Shown: positions 9,331 to 18,802 of the stretch, piece after piece | Layout: every line of letters starts with the position of its first letter | Numbering within the stretch: position 1 is the first letter of the stretch | Assembly (NCBI GenBank): GCA_950096985.1 | Contig: CATNBA010000008.1 | Location: forward strand, 1 to 64,000 | Length of the DNA: 64,000 nt | From: an uncultured Candidatus Melainabacteria bacterium | GTDB taxonomy: Bacteria > Cyanobacteriota > Vampirovibrionia > Gastranaerophilales > Gastranaerophilaceae | Reading direction: 5' to 3' | Notes under the pieces: generated by a model | Seen by the model: the letters and a program-made list of their open reading frames with translations, nothing else | Database searches by the model: none | What the model was told of the DNA's origin: nothing | Program-made: the position numbers and the translations under genes

Positions 9331-9926
9331 ATATCTTTGTCATCGGTTTTGACTGTTGCTATAACTTTAATTCCTGTTAGTTTTTCAATCATATTCTTAT
9401 TATCAGCATGCATAAAATCATTTTCGTCGTAATTATTCAAAATTATACCTTTAACGTTTAATCCATGGTTTTTTGCATATTCTACGGTCAAAACCGTTGA
9501 ATTTATTGTTCCGAGACTTGCTGATGTGACAATTATAATATCAAGTCCGAGAGCTTTTATAACATCAGGTAACAGCAAATCATCTCCAAACGGACAGACA
9601 ATTCCTCCGGCTCCTTCTACTACCATAAAATCAAAATCTTTTTGAATCCTTTCAAAATCAGATTTAATCTTGTCAAGTTTTATCGGGTTGTTTTCAAGCT
9701 GTGATGCAAGATGTGGGGAAACTGCCGGTTTGAATTTATATGATACGTAATCACCTTTTTTAATCCCTGAAGTTTCTATTACATATTCGCAATCGTTCGG
9801 GTACACATCACCGCTCAGTGCGGGTTTGTAATATCCGCAGTTTGGTATTGATTTTACAATAAGTGCTGATACATAAGTTTTTCCGACATCCGTACCTGTC
9901 GCTGTTATAAATATCCCTTTTGTCAT
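9309..9926 (-). CDS. bioD: dethiobiotin synthetase
   Basis: FITATGTDVGKTYVSAL P-loop, YYKPALSG, VVEGAGGIVCP. Confidence 0.95.
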   Translation of the reverse strand: MTKGIFITATGTDVGKTYVSALIVKSIPNCGYYKPALSGDVYPNDCEYVIETSGIKKGDYVSYKFKPAVSPHLASQLENNPIKLDKIKSDFERIQKDFDFMVVEGAGGIVCPFGDDLLLPDVIKALGLDIIIVTSASLGTINSTVLTVEYAKNHGLNVKGIILNNYDENDFMHADNKNMIEKLTGIKVIATVKTDDKDICTKEII

Positions 9927-9938
9927 ATTCTATCCTCA

Positions 9939-9972
9939 TAAAAAATTCCCTCGCAATCAGCGAGGGAAATAA
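9939..9972 (-). terminator. terminator of the TpsB-like gene
   Basis: TTCCCTCGCAATCAGCGAGGGAA followed by T-rich sequence in the minus direction. Confidence 0.7.
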
Positions 9973-9977
9973 ATTTA

Positions 9978-11987
9978 TTAAAGTGCTCCGCCGCCGCCGT
10001 CGCGGAAGTAATCATAGTGTCTGATATCATCATAGTTGTTGACGTATTCGGCTTCAACATTCTTTTGGAATTTTGTTTGAGGTACAACAGGCTGAGCTTT
10101 TGTACTTCTTGAAGCAAGTAATGCATCAATGTTTGGTGATAATGTCATTTCAAAGTGGAAACGACCCATTTTGCTTTCAGGTTCGTGGTAATTGCGGATT
10201 AAAGGGAAACCCCAGTATAATCTTGCACTTAAATCAGCAGGTAGTTGAACTCTTAACCCCATACCTAATGATGCTGCAAAATAGCTGCCATCCATATAAT
10301 CTTCGCTCGCTGCCGGGAAAATACCTGCAGTATCTGCAAAGATTGCACCTTTAACCCATTTGCCGATAAACGGTATTTTTTCACCTGTTCTAGGGCTTGT
10401 TATTTGTCTTGGTAATAACGGGAACATCAATTCTCCGCTGATAAAGTAACCGTTTTTACCAATCATTAAACCTTCGTTATAACCTCTTACAGTTACCAAA
10501 CCACCTGTTTGCATTTGGTCAAGGTAAGGGATTTGTTTGTCACCGGGAACAACCTGGTAATTACTTCTCAAGTGACCGATTACACCATGTGAAAAGTCAT
10601 GTAATCTTGTAACACTTCCGCTGTATTTAAAATAATTATTATCTCTTACGCTGTTTAAAAGCGGGAATGAATAATAAGCATTCTGGCTTAAATACCAAAT
10701 ACCGTATTTTGTATCTTTTCTTGCCATCAATGCAACTTCAGCAGAAGTTACGTTATCAACACTTACTTGATCTTCAAGTTGCGGGAATGGCTTTAAACCG
10801 ATAGAAGTTCTGGCTCTTTTATAGTTAATACCAGCGTAAGATTTTAACTCAAAACCAGGTTTTCTGATTAAAGGTTGTGAGTAATAAAGTGAATATTGGT
10901 AAGCTCTACTGCCGATATCAAATAAGTCTACATAAGGACCGTATTTTACATTTGCAAATGTTGATGAAAACATTACGCCCACACGTCCATCTTTTTTGTT
11001 AACAGGGAAGTTATAATCAAAGAATGGGCTTTGAGCTCCTCTTGAAAAATAGGAACCTAAAGACATTCTGTCGCGGTGACCGGTTAAGCTGTCTGCGTAT
11101 AACATTGCACCGCCTCTGATACTGCCTGTATTATATCTTCCAGCATTATCCATTACACCCATCAAGTGGAATGGGAAACTTTCATCTGCAACAAGTTCAA
11201 TATCTGTTGTGCCAGCTTTTTCACCTGCTTTTAAGTTAGCAGATAATCTGATACCTTCATTATATCTGTTAAAATCAAGTACATCTTTTTCGAGTTCTAC
11301 GATATCAAAAAGCTGCCCTTCTTTTTCAGGCATTCTTCTTGTAACATAGCCGTCTTTAGTCCATTTGTTTTGTTGAACTGTAATATTACCGATTTTACTT
11401 TCAGTTAATGCAATATAAATATTGCCGTTTTGGACTGTTTGTTCAGGCAGGAAGGCTCTTGCAGTTACAAAACCTTTTTCTGCGTATAAATTGTTAATGT
11501 CATCAATAACTTTTTGGATATCTTCAATGAAAACATTACGTCCTACAAGGGGTTGTACAAGTTTATTTATTTCTTCTTTAGTTAAGATTTCAGAAGGTGC
11601 AACTTCAATTGTATTTACATAAACCCCTTTAGTATCAAGTTCTTCAACTGTAGCGCGATGAAAAGCATCTACAGGGTTGTTATTTTTAATAACCTGATTA
11701 CCTTCATTAGGATCTGCATCTAGTCTTCTGCGTTGTTCATATTGCTTATAATCAACATTATGTTCTTTTTGTTGATATCTGTCTTTTAAGAAGTTTGTAT
11801 CGTGCATCTGGTTCATACCAGCCTCTGAATACATTTTATTCACTTCTCGTTGACCCTGCTGCATTGCATTATCTATTGTATTTTGCAAGCCGCCGTATAT
11901 ATCAGCTTGGGCAGGAGTAAATGATGCAGCTAAAGTTAAGCAGAATACTGCACTCAAAATACTTTTTTTGGAATTTATCTTTTTCAT
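9978..11987 (-). CDS. ShlB/FhaC/HecB-type (TpsB, Omp85 superfamily) outer-membrane transporter
   Basis: signal peptide MKKINSKKSILSAVFCLTLAASFTPAQA; POTRA-like KEEINKLVQPLVGRNVFIEDIQKVIDDINNLYAEKGFVTARAFLPEQTVQNG; VRGYNEG motif. Confidence 0.85.
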   Translation of the reverse strand: MKKINSKKSILSAVFCLTLAASFTPAQADIYGGLQNTIDNAMQQGQREVNKMYSEAGMNQMHDTNFLKDRYQQKEHNVDYKQYEQRRRLDADPNEGNQVIKNNNPVDAFHRATVEELDTKGVYVNTIEVAPSEILTKEEINKLVQPLVGRNVFIEDIQKVIDDINNLYAEKGFVTARAFLPEQTVQNGNIYIALTESKIGNITVQQNKWTKDGYVTRRMPEKEGQLFDIVELEKDVLDFNRYNEGIRLSANLKAGEKAGTTDIELVADESFPFHLMGVMDNAGRYNTGSIRGGAMLYADSLTGHRDRMSLGSYFSRGAQSPFFDYNFPVNKKDGRVGVMFSSTFANVKYGPYVDLFDIGSRAYQYSLYYSQPLIRKPGFELKSYAGINYKRARTSIGLKPFPQLEDQVSVDNVTSAEVALMARKDTKYGIWYLSQNAYYSFPLLNSVRDNNYFKYSGSVTRLHDFSHGVIGHLRSNYQVVPGDKQIPYLDQMQTGGLVTVRGYNEGLMIGKNGYFISGELMFPLLPRQITSPRTGEKIPFIGKWVKGAIFADTAGIFPAASEDYMDGSYFAASLGMGLRVQLPADLSARLYWGFPLIRNYHEPESKMGRFHFEMTLSPNIDALLASRSTKAQPVVPQTKFQKNVEAEYVNNYDDIRHYDYFRDGGGGAL

Positions 11988-12222
11988 TGATTCACCTTTG
12001 AATTTATAATTACAATTTATTATAATAAGTCCGGTCATGTTTATTTTTGCGCATATGAACCAAAATATAAATTATTTTTTAATTTTTATTAAGAATTAGT
12101 AACAAAAATTAATTTTTTGCAAAAATGCAGTTTGACCTGCTATCATTATATATGATACGTGGTTACTTGTAAAGACGTTAAGCGAAAAATACGTTTTTTG
12201 AAGTATGATAAAAGGAGAGAAT

Positions 12223-12684
12223 ATGAATAACAAGTTTAAATTTTTAGCAATCGGGATTTCAGCTTTTGTAATCGGTTTATCTTTAAATAATATTGCGGTA
12301 TCCGGTGTACCTTCAAAGATAGCTGTTGTAGATGTTTCTGCTGTCGTTAATTCTTCAGCACAAGTTCAGGCTTTGAAAAAAGAACAGCAAGCTAAAGCTA
12401 AAGAATTAGTCGCATTTGTTGAAAAAGCTAGAAAAGATGTTGCAGCGACAACTGATGTTAAGAAAAAACAAGCTTTGGAAGACAAATACAATAAAGAATT
12501 AAATGCTAAAAGAACTGCTATAGATAAAAACTATGCTACTAAACTGGATGCAATTGATAAAGCTATTTCAGCTCAAATCTCAACTCAGGCAAAAGCAGGA
12601 AATTACGATGTAGTTCTTGCAAAAGGTGTAGTTTTATACGGCGGTACAGATATCACCGAAGCGGTTAAAAAGGCTGTTAAGTAA
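12223..12684 (+). CDS. OmpH/Skp-family periplasmic chaperone
   Basis: signal-like N-terminus, IAVVDVSAVVNSSAQVQALKKEQ, Lys/Ala-rich coiled coil, C-terminal DVVLAKGVVLYGGTDITEAV. Confidence 0.85.
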   Translation: MNNKFKFLAIGISAFVIGLSLNNIAVSGVPSKIAVVDVSAVVNSSAQVQALKKEQQAKAKELVAFVEKARKDVAATTDVKKKQALEDKYNKELNAKRTAIDKNYATKLDAIDKAISAQISTQAKAGNYDVVLAKGVVLYGGTDITEAVKKAVK

Positions 12685-12699
12685 TTAATTTACTTTTCA

Positions 12700-12731
12700 A
12701 ATAAAAAAGCTCCCGATTGGGAGCTTTTTCT
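12700..12731. terminator. bidirectional terminator
   Basis: AAAAAAGCTCCCGATTGGGAGCTTTTTC. Confidence 0.85.
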
Positions 12732-14469
12732 ATACATCTTTATAAGAACCTGTAAATTTGTCCTTATAAATAGTGTGTAACAATTCATGTGCTTTATGTG
12801 AATTAGGCTCTACAAGGAATTCATTATAAAGTTTTCTTATTGATTCATTATAATGCGATTTTCTTAAAGGAAGTTCACTGTCCTCTTTATAAAGTCCTTG
12901 TGCACGTTCTTCTTTTATTTTTGAATTATCGCAAGAACGTGGTTGCCCGCCGCCATTGATACAGCCGCCAGGGCATGCCATAACCTCCAGCATTGCAAAT
13001 TGAGCTTTACCTGATTTGATTTCTTGAATGGATTTTTCAGCCTCATTAAGAGTTGATACAACGCGTACAATAAGTTTTGTACCTTTTAGGTCGAGTTCAA
13101 TGTCGCGGCATCTGTTAGACGTTCCGCGAAGTTCTTTAATATCGACATTTTCAAGACTTTCACCTGTTGCAAATTCATATGCAGTTCTAACAGCAGCCTC
13201 TGCAACACCGCCAGATGCTCCGAAAATTGTTCCAGCACCGGAATATTCTCCAAAAGGATTGTCGTTTGGTTCGGGTTCAAGCGCGTTGAAATTAATGCCT
13301 GCTTCTTTAATCATTCTGCCGAGTTCTTGAGTTGTCAAAACATAATCAGTATCAGGCAGTTCAGGTCGTTTGCACTCATATTTTTTAGCAGTACAAGGCA
13401 TAATTCCGACAATCACAAGGTTTTCTCTTGCAATACCTAGTTTTTCGGGTACGAACTTTGCAAGAACTGGTGACAGCATACTCATAGGTGATTTACAGCT
13501 GGATAAGTGATGCAGCATATCAGGATGCTGTTCTTCCAAATATTTTATCCATGCAGGACAGCAGGAAGTGAATATTGGTAAGTTTTGACCTGATTTTAAT
13601 CTGCCCAAAAATTCTGTTGCTTCTTCCATTATAGTTAAGTCAGCAGAGAAGTTTGTATCAAAGATTAGATCAAACCCAATTCTTCTTAATGCCGCATTCA
13701 TTTTACCGATAGAGTTTTCGCCTGGAGGTAATCCGAACATTTCACCTATTGCAACTCGGGTTGCAGGCGCCATTTGAACTACGACTTTTTTATCCTTATT
13801 TGTAATTTCTTTCCAAACATTTTCAATATCTGATTTGATTGTTAAAGCACCTGTCGGACAAACTGCCGCACATTGACCGCAGTTAACGCAGTCAACCTGC
13901 CCTAAAGGTCTGCCGTTCATCGGCTGAACAACTGTTTTTGAACCTCTGTTAGCAAAGCCCAAAACGGAATGTCCTTGAAACTCAGTACAAGCTCTGACAC
14001 AAGCCCCGCACAGAATACATTTGTTCGGGTCGCGTACAATTGACGGCGAACTGTCGTCTACGGGTAGGTAATCGTCTAAACTTTTATCCGGATATCTGAT
14101 TTTTCTGATACCGTATTCTTCTGCGTATTGTTGAAGTTCGCAGTTACCTGATTTATCGCAGGTTAAACAGCTTTTGTCGTGGTTTGCGAGAAGAAGTTCA
14201 AGAACTGTTTTTCTTATTCTTCTTGTTTTATCTGTATTTAAATAAATTTTTAAACCTGCCTCAGGCGGCATTGTACAAGAAGATTGAATACCTCTGCCTT
14301 CAACTTCAACAACGCACATTCTGCATGCGCCAAATGATGTTAAATCAGGACGATAGCAGAAAGTCGGAACATTCATCCCTGCTTTTCTGATAACTTCAAG
14401 CAAATTAGGTTCATCTGTAAATTCAACTTCTTTACCGTCTATAAATAATGTTTTTATCTCGTTAGTCAT
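12730..14469 (-). CDS. hydA: NADH-dependent [FeFe] hydrogenase catalytic subunit (HydA/HndD-type)
   Basis: H-cluster motifs FTSCCPAWIK, IMPCTAKKYECKRPE, MACPGGCINGGGQP; N-terminal 2Fe-2S and 2x4Fe-4S domains. Confidence 0.95.
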   Translation of the reverse strand: MTNEIKTLFIDGKEVEFTDEPNLLEVIRKAGMNVPTFCYRPDLTSFGACRMCVVEVEGRGIQSSCTMPPEAGLKIYLNTDKTRRIRKTVLELLLANHDKSCLTCDKSGNCELQQYAEEYGIRKIRYPDKSLDDYLPVDDSSPSIVRDPNKCILCGACVRACTEFQGHSVLGFANRGSKTVVQPMNGRPLGQVDCVNCGQCAAVCPTGALTIKSDIENVWKEITNKDKKVVVQMAPATRVAIGEMFGLPPGENSIGKMNAALRRIGFDLIFDTNFSADLTIMEEATEFLGRLKSGQNLPIFTSCCPAWIKYLEEQHPDMLHHLSSCKSPMSMLSPVLAKFVPEKLGIARENLVIVGIMPCTAKKYECKRPELPDTDYVLTTQELGRMIKEAGINFNALEPEPNDNPFGEYSGAGTIFGASGGVAEAAVRTAYEFATGESLENVDIKELRGTSNRCRDIELDLKGTKLIVRVVSTLNEAEKSIQEIKSGKAQFAMLEVMACPGGCINGGGQPRSCDNSKIKEERAQGLYKEDSELPLRKSHYNESIRKLYNEFLVEPNSHKAHELLHTIYKDKFTGSYKDV

Positions 14470-14476
14470 TTTTACC

Positions 14477-16339
14477 TCACTCTAATACTATTGCCTTGAA
14501 CGGACAATTTGTTAAACAAGCCTCGCATTTAATACATTTATCCTGATTAATGTGGTGAGGATTTTTAACCGTACCGTCAATTGCGCCTACAGGGCAAGTT
14601 CTTGCACATTTTGTACAGCCTTTGCATAAAGCCTCGTTAATAACGATTTTTTTCATCGCCGTACAAACACCTGCAGGACATTTTTTGTCCTTAATGTGAG
14701 AAATATATTCATCTCTAAAGTATTTTAAAGTTGAAAGTACCGGATTTGGTGCGGTTTTGCCTAATCCGCATAAAGAACCGTCTTTAACTGATTGAGCAAG
14801 TTCTTCCAAAAGTTCCAAATCTTCCATTGTGCCTTTGCCTGCGACGATTTTTTCAAGGATTTTTAACATGTTTTTAGTACCCTCGCGACACGGAACACAT
14901 TTGCCGCAGCTTTCATTCTGCGTAAAGTTCATGAAAAATCTTGCAACTTCAACGATACAAGTTTTGTCACTCATAACTACAAGACCGCCTGAGCCGACCA
15001 TTGCACCTGCTTTTATGAGGTTATCGTAATCCATTGGGATATCAAGATGTTCTTCTGTTAAACAACCACCTGACGGACCACCTATTTGAACAGCTTTAAA
15101 TTTTTTACCGTCACGCATTCCGCCGCCGATATCAAAAACGATTTCGCGTAATGTTGTACCCATTGGAACTTCAATTAAACCTGTATTATTAACATCACCT
15201 GTTAGCGCAAATGTTTTTGTACCTTTAGAAGTTTCAGTCCCCATTGATGCAAACCAATCAGCGCCGTTTAACATAATAACAGGTACATTTGCAAGAGTTT
15301 CAACGTTATTAATTAATGTTGGGCGTCCGAACAAACCTTTGTTAGCAGGGAAAGGCGGTTTAGGTCTGGGCATTCCTCGTTCACCTTCAATTGATGCAAT
15401 AAGTGCTGTTTCTTCACCGCAAACAAATGCTCCTGCGCCTTCTTTAATGTGCAAATCAAGTGAGAAGCTGCTTCCCATAATGTTTTTACCTAAGAAATGT
15501 TTTTCTTCCGCATCTTTGATTGCTTTTCTTAAACGTTTAATTGCAAGCGGATATTCTGCACGAACATAGATGTAGCCTTCATCTGCGCCTATTGCAAATG
15601 CGGCAATTGCCATACCCTCAAGAAGTTTGTGCGGGTCGCCTTCCATAACACTTCTGTCCATAAATGCGCCGGGATCACCCTCGTCACCGTTGCAAACTAT
15701 ATAGGATTTTCCGCCTTTGTTTGCAGCCGTAAATCTCCATTTTCTGCCTGTCGGGAAACCGCCGCCACCGCGTCCGCGTAATCCTGATTTTTCGATTTGT
15801 TCAATTACTGCGTCAGGATTATTTTCTTCAATTACTTTTGCTAAAGCCTCATAACCTCTTACTGCAATTGCCTCTTCAATACTTTCTGCATTAATATTTC
15901 CGCAATTTGCAAGTGCTGTACGAGTCTGCTTTGCGTAGAAATTGATATGCTCATCATCCATCACGTGTTCATGAGTTTTCGGATCAACATACAAAAGTCT
16001 TTCAACGGGCTGACCGTTTTTAATATGGCTTTCATAAATTTCTTCAACATCTTTTTCTTTAACTTTTACATAAGTTACGTGCTTGTCAGGGATTACAACC
16101 AGTACGCCCTGTTCGCAAAAACCGTGACATCCTGTAGGCACAATTGTCATTTTGTCATAATCCGATAAAACAGCAACATCAGCGCCAAGTTCTTTAAATT
16201 TTTCAATAACTTTCATTGCGCCATTTGCAACACATCCTGTTCCAGCGCAAACCAGAACCCTCAATCCTTGTTCTTTAATGTGCTCCTGAGCAAGTTTTTG
16301 CTGTTCTTGTATATCAATATTTAAACTAATTCTTTCCAT
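14477..16339 (-). CDS. hydB: NuoF-like hydrogenase subunit (HydB)
   Basis: RGRGGGGFPTGRKW, CNGDEGDPGAFMDRS, ESCGKCVPCREGT, C-terminal CKGCTKCARTCP. Confidence 0.95.
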   Translation of the reverse strand: MERISLNIDIQEQQKLAQEHIKEQGLRVLVCAGTGCVANGAMKVIEKFKELGADVAVLSDYDKMTIVPTGCHGFCEQGVLVVIPDKHVTYVKVKEKDVEEIYESHIKNGQPVERLLYVDPKTHEHVMDDEHINFYAKQTRTALANCGNINAESIEEAIAVRGYEALAKVIEENNPDAVIEQIEKSGLRGRGGGGFPTGRKWRFTAANKGGKSYIVCNGDEGDPGAFMDRSVMEGDPHKLLEGMAIAAFAIGADEGYIYVRAEYPLAIKRLRKAIKDAEEKHFLGKNIMGSSFSLDLHIKEGAGAFVCGEETALIASIEGERGMPRPKPPFPANKGLFGRPTLINNVETLANVPVIMLNGADWFASMGTETSKGTKTFALTGDVNNTGLIEVPMGTTLREIVFDIGGGMRDGKKFKAVQIGGPSGGCLTEEHLDIPMDYDNLIKAGAMVGSGGLVVMSDKTCIVEVARFFMNFTQNESCGKCVPCREGTKNMLKILEKIVAGKGTMEDLELLEELAQSVKDGSLCGLGKTAPNPVLSTLKYFRDEYISHIKDKKCPAGVCTAMKKIVINEALCKGCTKCARTCPVGAIDGTVKNPHHINQDKCIKCEACLTNCPFKAIVLE

Positions 16340-16833
16340 TAAGCCTCCTCTTTCATCAATGTATCAAGTACTATTGTAATAGCATCTGATGTCATTTGAG
16401 GATAAACTTTGTCATTTATAACCACAACCGGAGCAAGTCCGCAAGCTCCCAGGCAACTTACGGTTTCAAGTGAAAATAATCCGTTATCACTTGTTAATTG
16501 ACCTTCAGGTACATTAAGTTTTGCTCTGATGGCATTAAGTACCGGCATTGACCCTCTAACGTGGCAGGCTGTACCGTCGCAAACTTTAATTTCATATTTA
16601 CCTTTTGGTTCTAATGAAAATTGTGCATAAAAAGTTGCTACACCAAAAACAGTTGCAGGTGAAAGCCCTTCTATTTTTGTCCCGATATAAATCATTGCAT
16701 CTTCAGGCAGATACCGGTAAACTTCCTGTACTTTTTGTAAAATCGCAATAAGGTTGGATTTTTTAGCACCATAAGATGCTATAATCTCATCCAACTTTGA
16801 TACGTCGATTTTATGAGGGTTTTCTACACTCAT
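16339..16833 (-). CDS. hydC: NuoE-like hydrogenase subunit (HydC)
   Basis: FYAQFSLEPKGKYEIKVCDGTACHVRGS, ETVSCLGACGLAPVVVIN. Confidence 0.95.
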   Translation of the reverse strand: MSVENPHKIDVSKLDEIIASYGAKKSNLIAILQKVQEVYRYLPEDAMIYIGTKIEGLSPATVFGVATFYAQFSLEPKGKYEIKVCDGTACHVRGSMPVLNAIRAKLNVPEGQLTSDNGLFSLETVSCLGACGLAPVVVINDKVYPQMTSDAITIVLDTLMKEEA

Positions 16834-16914
16834 TCTCGAAACTCCTATTAAATTGTCTGATTAACCCCGATTGCAGAATACAATCTTATAAAATATTATT
16901 GCATATTTTTCTTA

Positions 16915-17118
16915 TTAAATCAAGTTTTTCTTATTAAAATTCGCATTATAGAGTGCTTTGATAAACTTAACAACTTTTGTAAAAAAGCTTTGTGGAGGGT
17001 TCAGTTTGTAACGAGGATGAAAGTTAGGTATACCAGAATATCTTCCTTTCATTGAAGTTGAATATGAGTTATAGTGATTCGAGTTATTAAAATTAACATT
17101 AGATACTTTTAAAAGCAT
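16915..17118 (-). CDS. hypothetical 67-aa Asn/Tyr-rich protein
   Basis: isolated ORF in the nth/hydC interval. Confidence 0.4.
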   Translation of the reverse strand: MLLKVSNVNFNNSNHYNSYSTSMKGRYSGIPNFHPRYKLNPPQSFFTKVVKFIKALYNANFNKKNLI

Positions 17119-17169
17119 ATTCTTTTTCCTTTCCTTATGTGTAAATAAGATGTCTTTGTTTTTTATACT

Positions 17170-17802
17170 TTATAAATTTTTATTACATAATTCGGAAATC
17201 GGGCATTCATTACATTTTGGTTTAATTGGTTTGCATATATTTTGTCCGTGAGTTACAAGCAGTGTATTTATATCCAACCAATATTTTTGGGGTAATTTTT
17301 CTCTTAATGCAAATTCTGTTTCTTCCGGATTTTTAGTTTTAATATATCCCAATCTGTTGCAAATTCTATGGACGTGAACATCCACACATATTGCGGGTAT
17401 ATTATAACCCTTAGCCAGTACGAGATTAGCAGTCTTTCTTCCTACTCCCTTAAATTTTATTAAATCTTCTATTGTATCAGGAACTTTATTATCAAGTTCT
17501 TCTACGATAATTTTTGATAGTTCTATTATTTGTTTTGCCTTATTTTGGTAAAAACCTACAGGGTATATTGCTTTGCTGAGTTTGTCAATGTCACAATATG
17601 CGAAATCTTTAGGTTCTGTGCCAATCTCAAGCATTCTTAATGTTGCAGGGTATGTTGTTAAATCATTTGTCCTTAAACTTAAAATGCAGGCAATTAACAC
17701 AAGATATGGATTTTGGAATTCTTCCATCAACTGAACAAATTCTCTGCGTGGCTGTTTTGCTTCAATAAGTTTTTCGATGATTTTGTCAATGTTATTGTTC
17801 AT
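17170..17802 (-). CDS. nth: endonuclease III
   Basis: KFKGVGRKTANLVLAKGYNIPAICVDVHVHRICNRLG; C-terminal CxxxxxxCxxCxxxxxC cluster. Confidence 0.95.
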   Translation of the reverse strand: MNNNIDKIIEKLIEAKQPRREFVQLMEEFQNPYLVLIACILSLRTNDLTTYPATLRMLEIGTEPKDFAYCDIDKLSKAIYPVGFYQNKAKQIIELSKIIVEELDNKVPDTIEDLIKFKGVGRKTANLVLAKGYNIPAICVDVHVHRICNRLGYIKTKNPEETEFALREKLPQKYWLDINTLLVTHGQNICKPIKPKCNECPISELCNKNL

Positions 17803-18802
17803 TAAGCAATTCCTCTACATCAATGGTTGTTTTAAGTTTTAATGTATAAATATTATTGCGCTTAAAGTTAAGCATTTTAACAGCATCTTTTTCTGTTGTA
17901 ACAATTACCCCTTGTGGAATTTCATCTTCTGAATATAGATGGTGATCGTCAAAGTCTATTGTTTCTTTGATTTTGTAATTGTTTAAAAATGCATAAAATT
18001 GGTTTGGCTGCCCGATTGCGCATAAGGCAGTAATTTCCGAGTCTTCTTGCAGATGTTCGCCTGTTTTTATGTTATATACAAAATCCGGTTCTGTACGGCA
18101 TACAAAAGCAGGCACTTTCATTTTTTTACCCATAATTTTTGCAAGTTTTTCTGCTCTGGTATGGTCAATATCTTTGCTTACAACAACAAGTCTGTCTATT
18201 CTTGAAAAAGCCTCCATGCCTTCTCGTAACGGACCTGCGGGCAGTAATTTTTCGTTACCAAACCCCATTTTGCTGTCCATCAGTACAATATCTAAATCTC
18301 TGTGAAGTTTTCTGTGCTGAAACCCGTCATCAAGAATAATTTTTGTTACTCCTAATTTTTCTATTGCAAATTTTGCGCCTGCATATCTGTTTTTGCAAGT
18401 AATAACTATTGCGCCTTTTGTATTTTCAGCAAGCCAGAAAGGTTCATCGCCTGCCATTTTAGCATCGTAAAATATTTTTTCCCCGTCAGAAATTACGTTA
18501 ATATTTTTATTGCAAAGTTTTCCTCCATAGCCGCGTGACACAATTGCGGTTTTTTCACCTTGATTGATTAAATAAGTTGCAATTTCCGAAACAACAGGAG
18601 TTTTTCCCACACCGCCAGTTGTAATATTTCCTACAGAAATTACATAAGCGTTAACTTTTTTAGGTTTTATTATATTTTTATCGTAAAGTTTGTTTTTTAA
18701 ACCGCTTGCAAATCCATAAAATATTGAAGCGAAATCCAATAAAAACATTCCCTTAGCATTTTTATCGTAATGGATTTTTGTTATTTGTGTTTTTAAGTTC
18801 AT
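17792..18802 (-). CDS. lpxK: tetraacyldisaccharide 4'-kinase
   Basis: VGNITTGGVGKTPVV, SRGYGG, DEPFWLA, LDDGFQHRKLHRDLDIVL. Confidence 0.95.
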   Translation of the reverse strand: MNLKTQITKIHYDKNAKGMFLLDFASIFYGFASGLKNKLYDKNIIKPKKVNAYVISVGNITTGGVGKTPVVSEIATYLINQGEKTAIVSRGYGGKLCNKNINVISDGEKIFYDAKMAGDEPFWLAENTKGAIVITCKNRYAGAKFAIEKLGVTKIILDDGFQHRKLHRDLDIVLMDSKMGFGNEKLLPAGPLREGMEAFSRIDRLVVVSKDIDHTRAEKLAKIMGKKMKVPAFVCRTEPDFVYNIKTGEHLQEDSEITALCAIGQPNQFYAFLNNYKIKETIDFDDHHLYSEDEIPQGVIVTTEKDAVKMLNFKRNNIYTLKLKTTIDVEELLNEQ

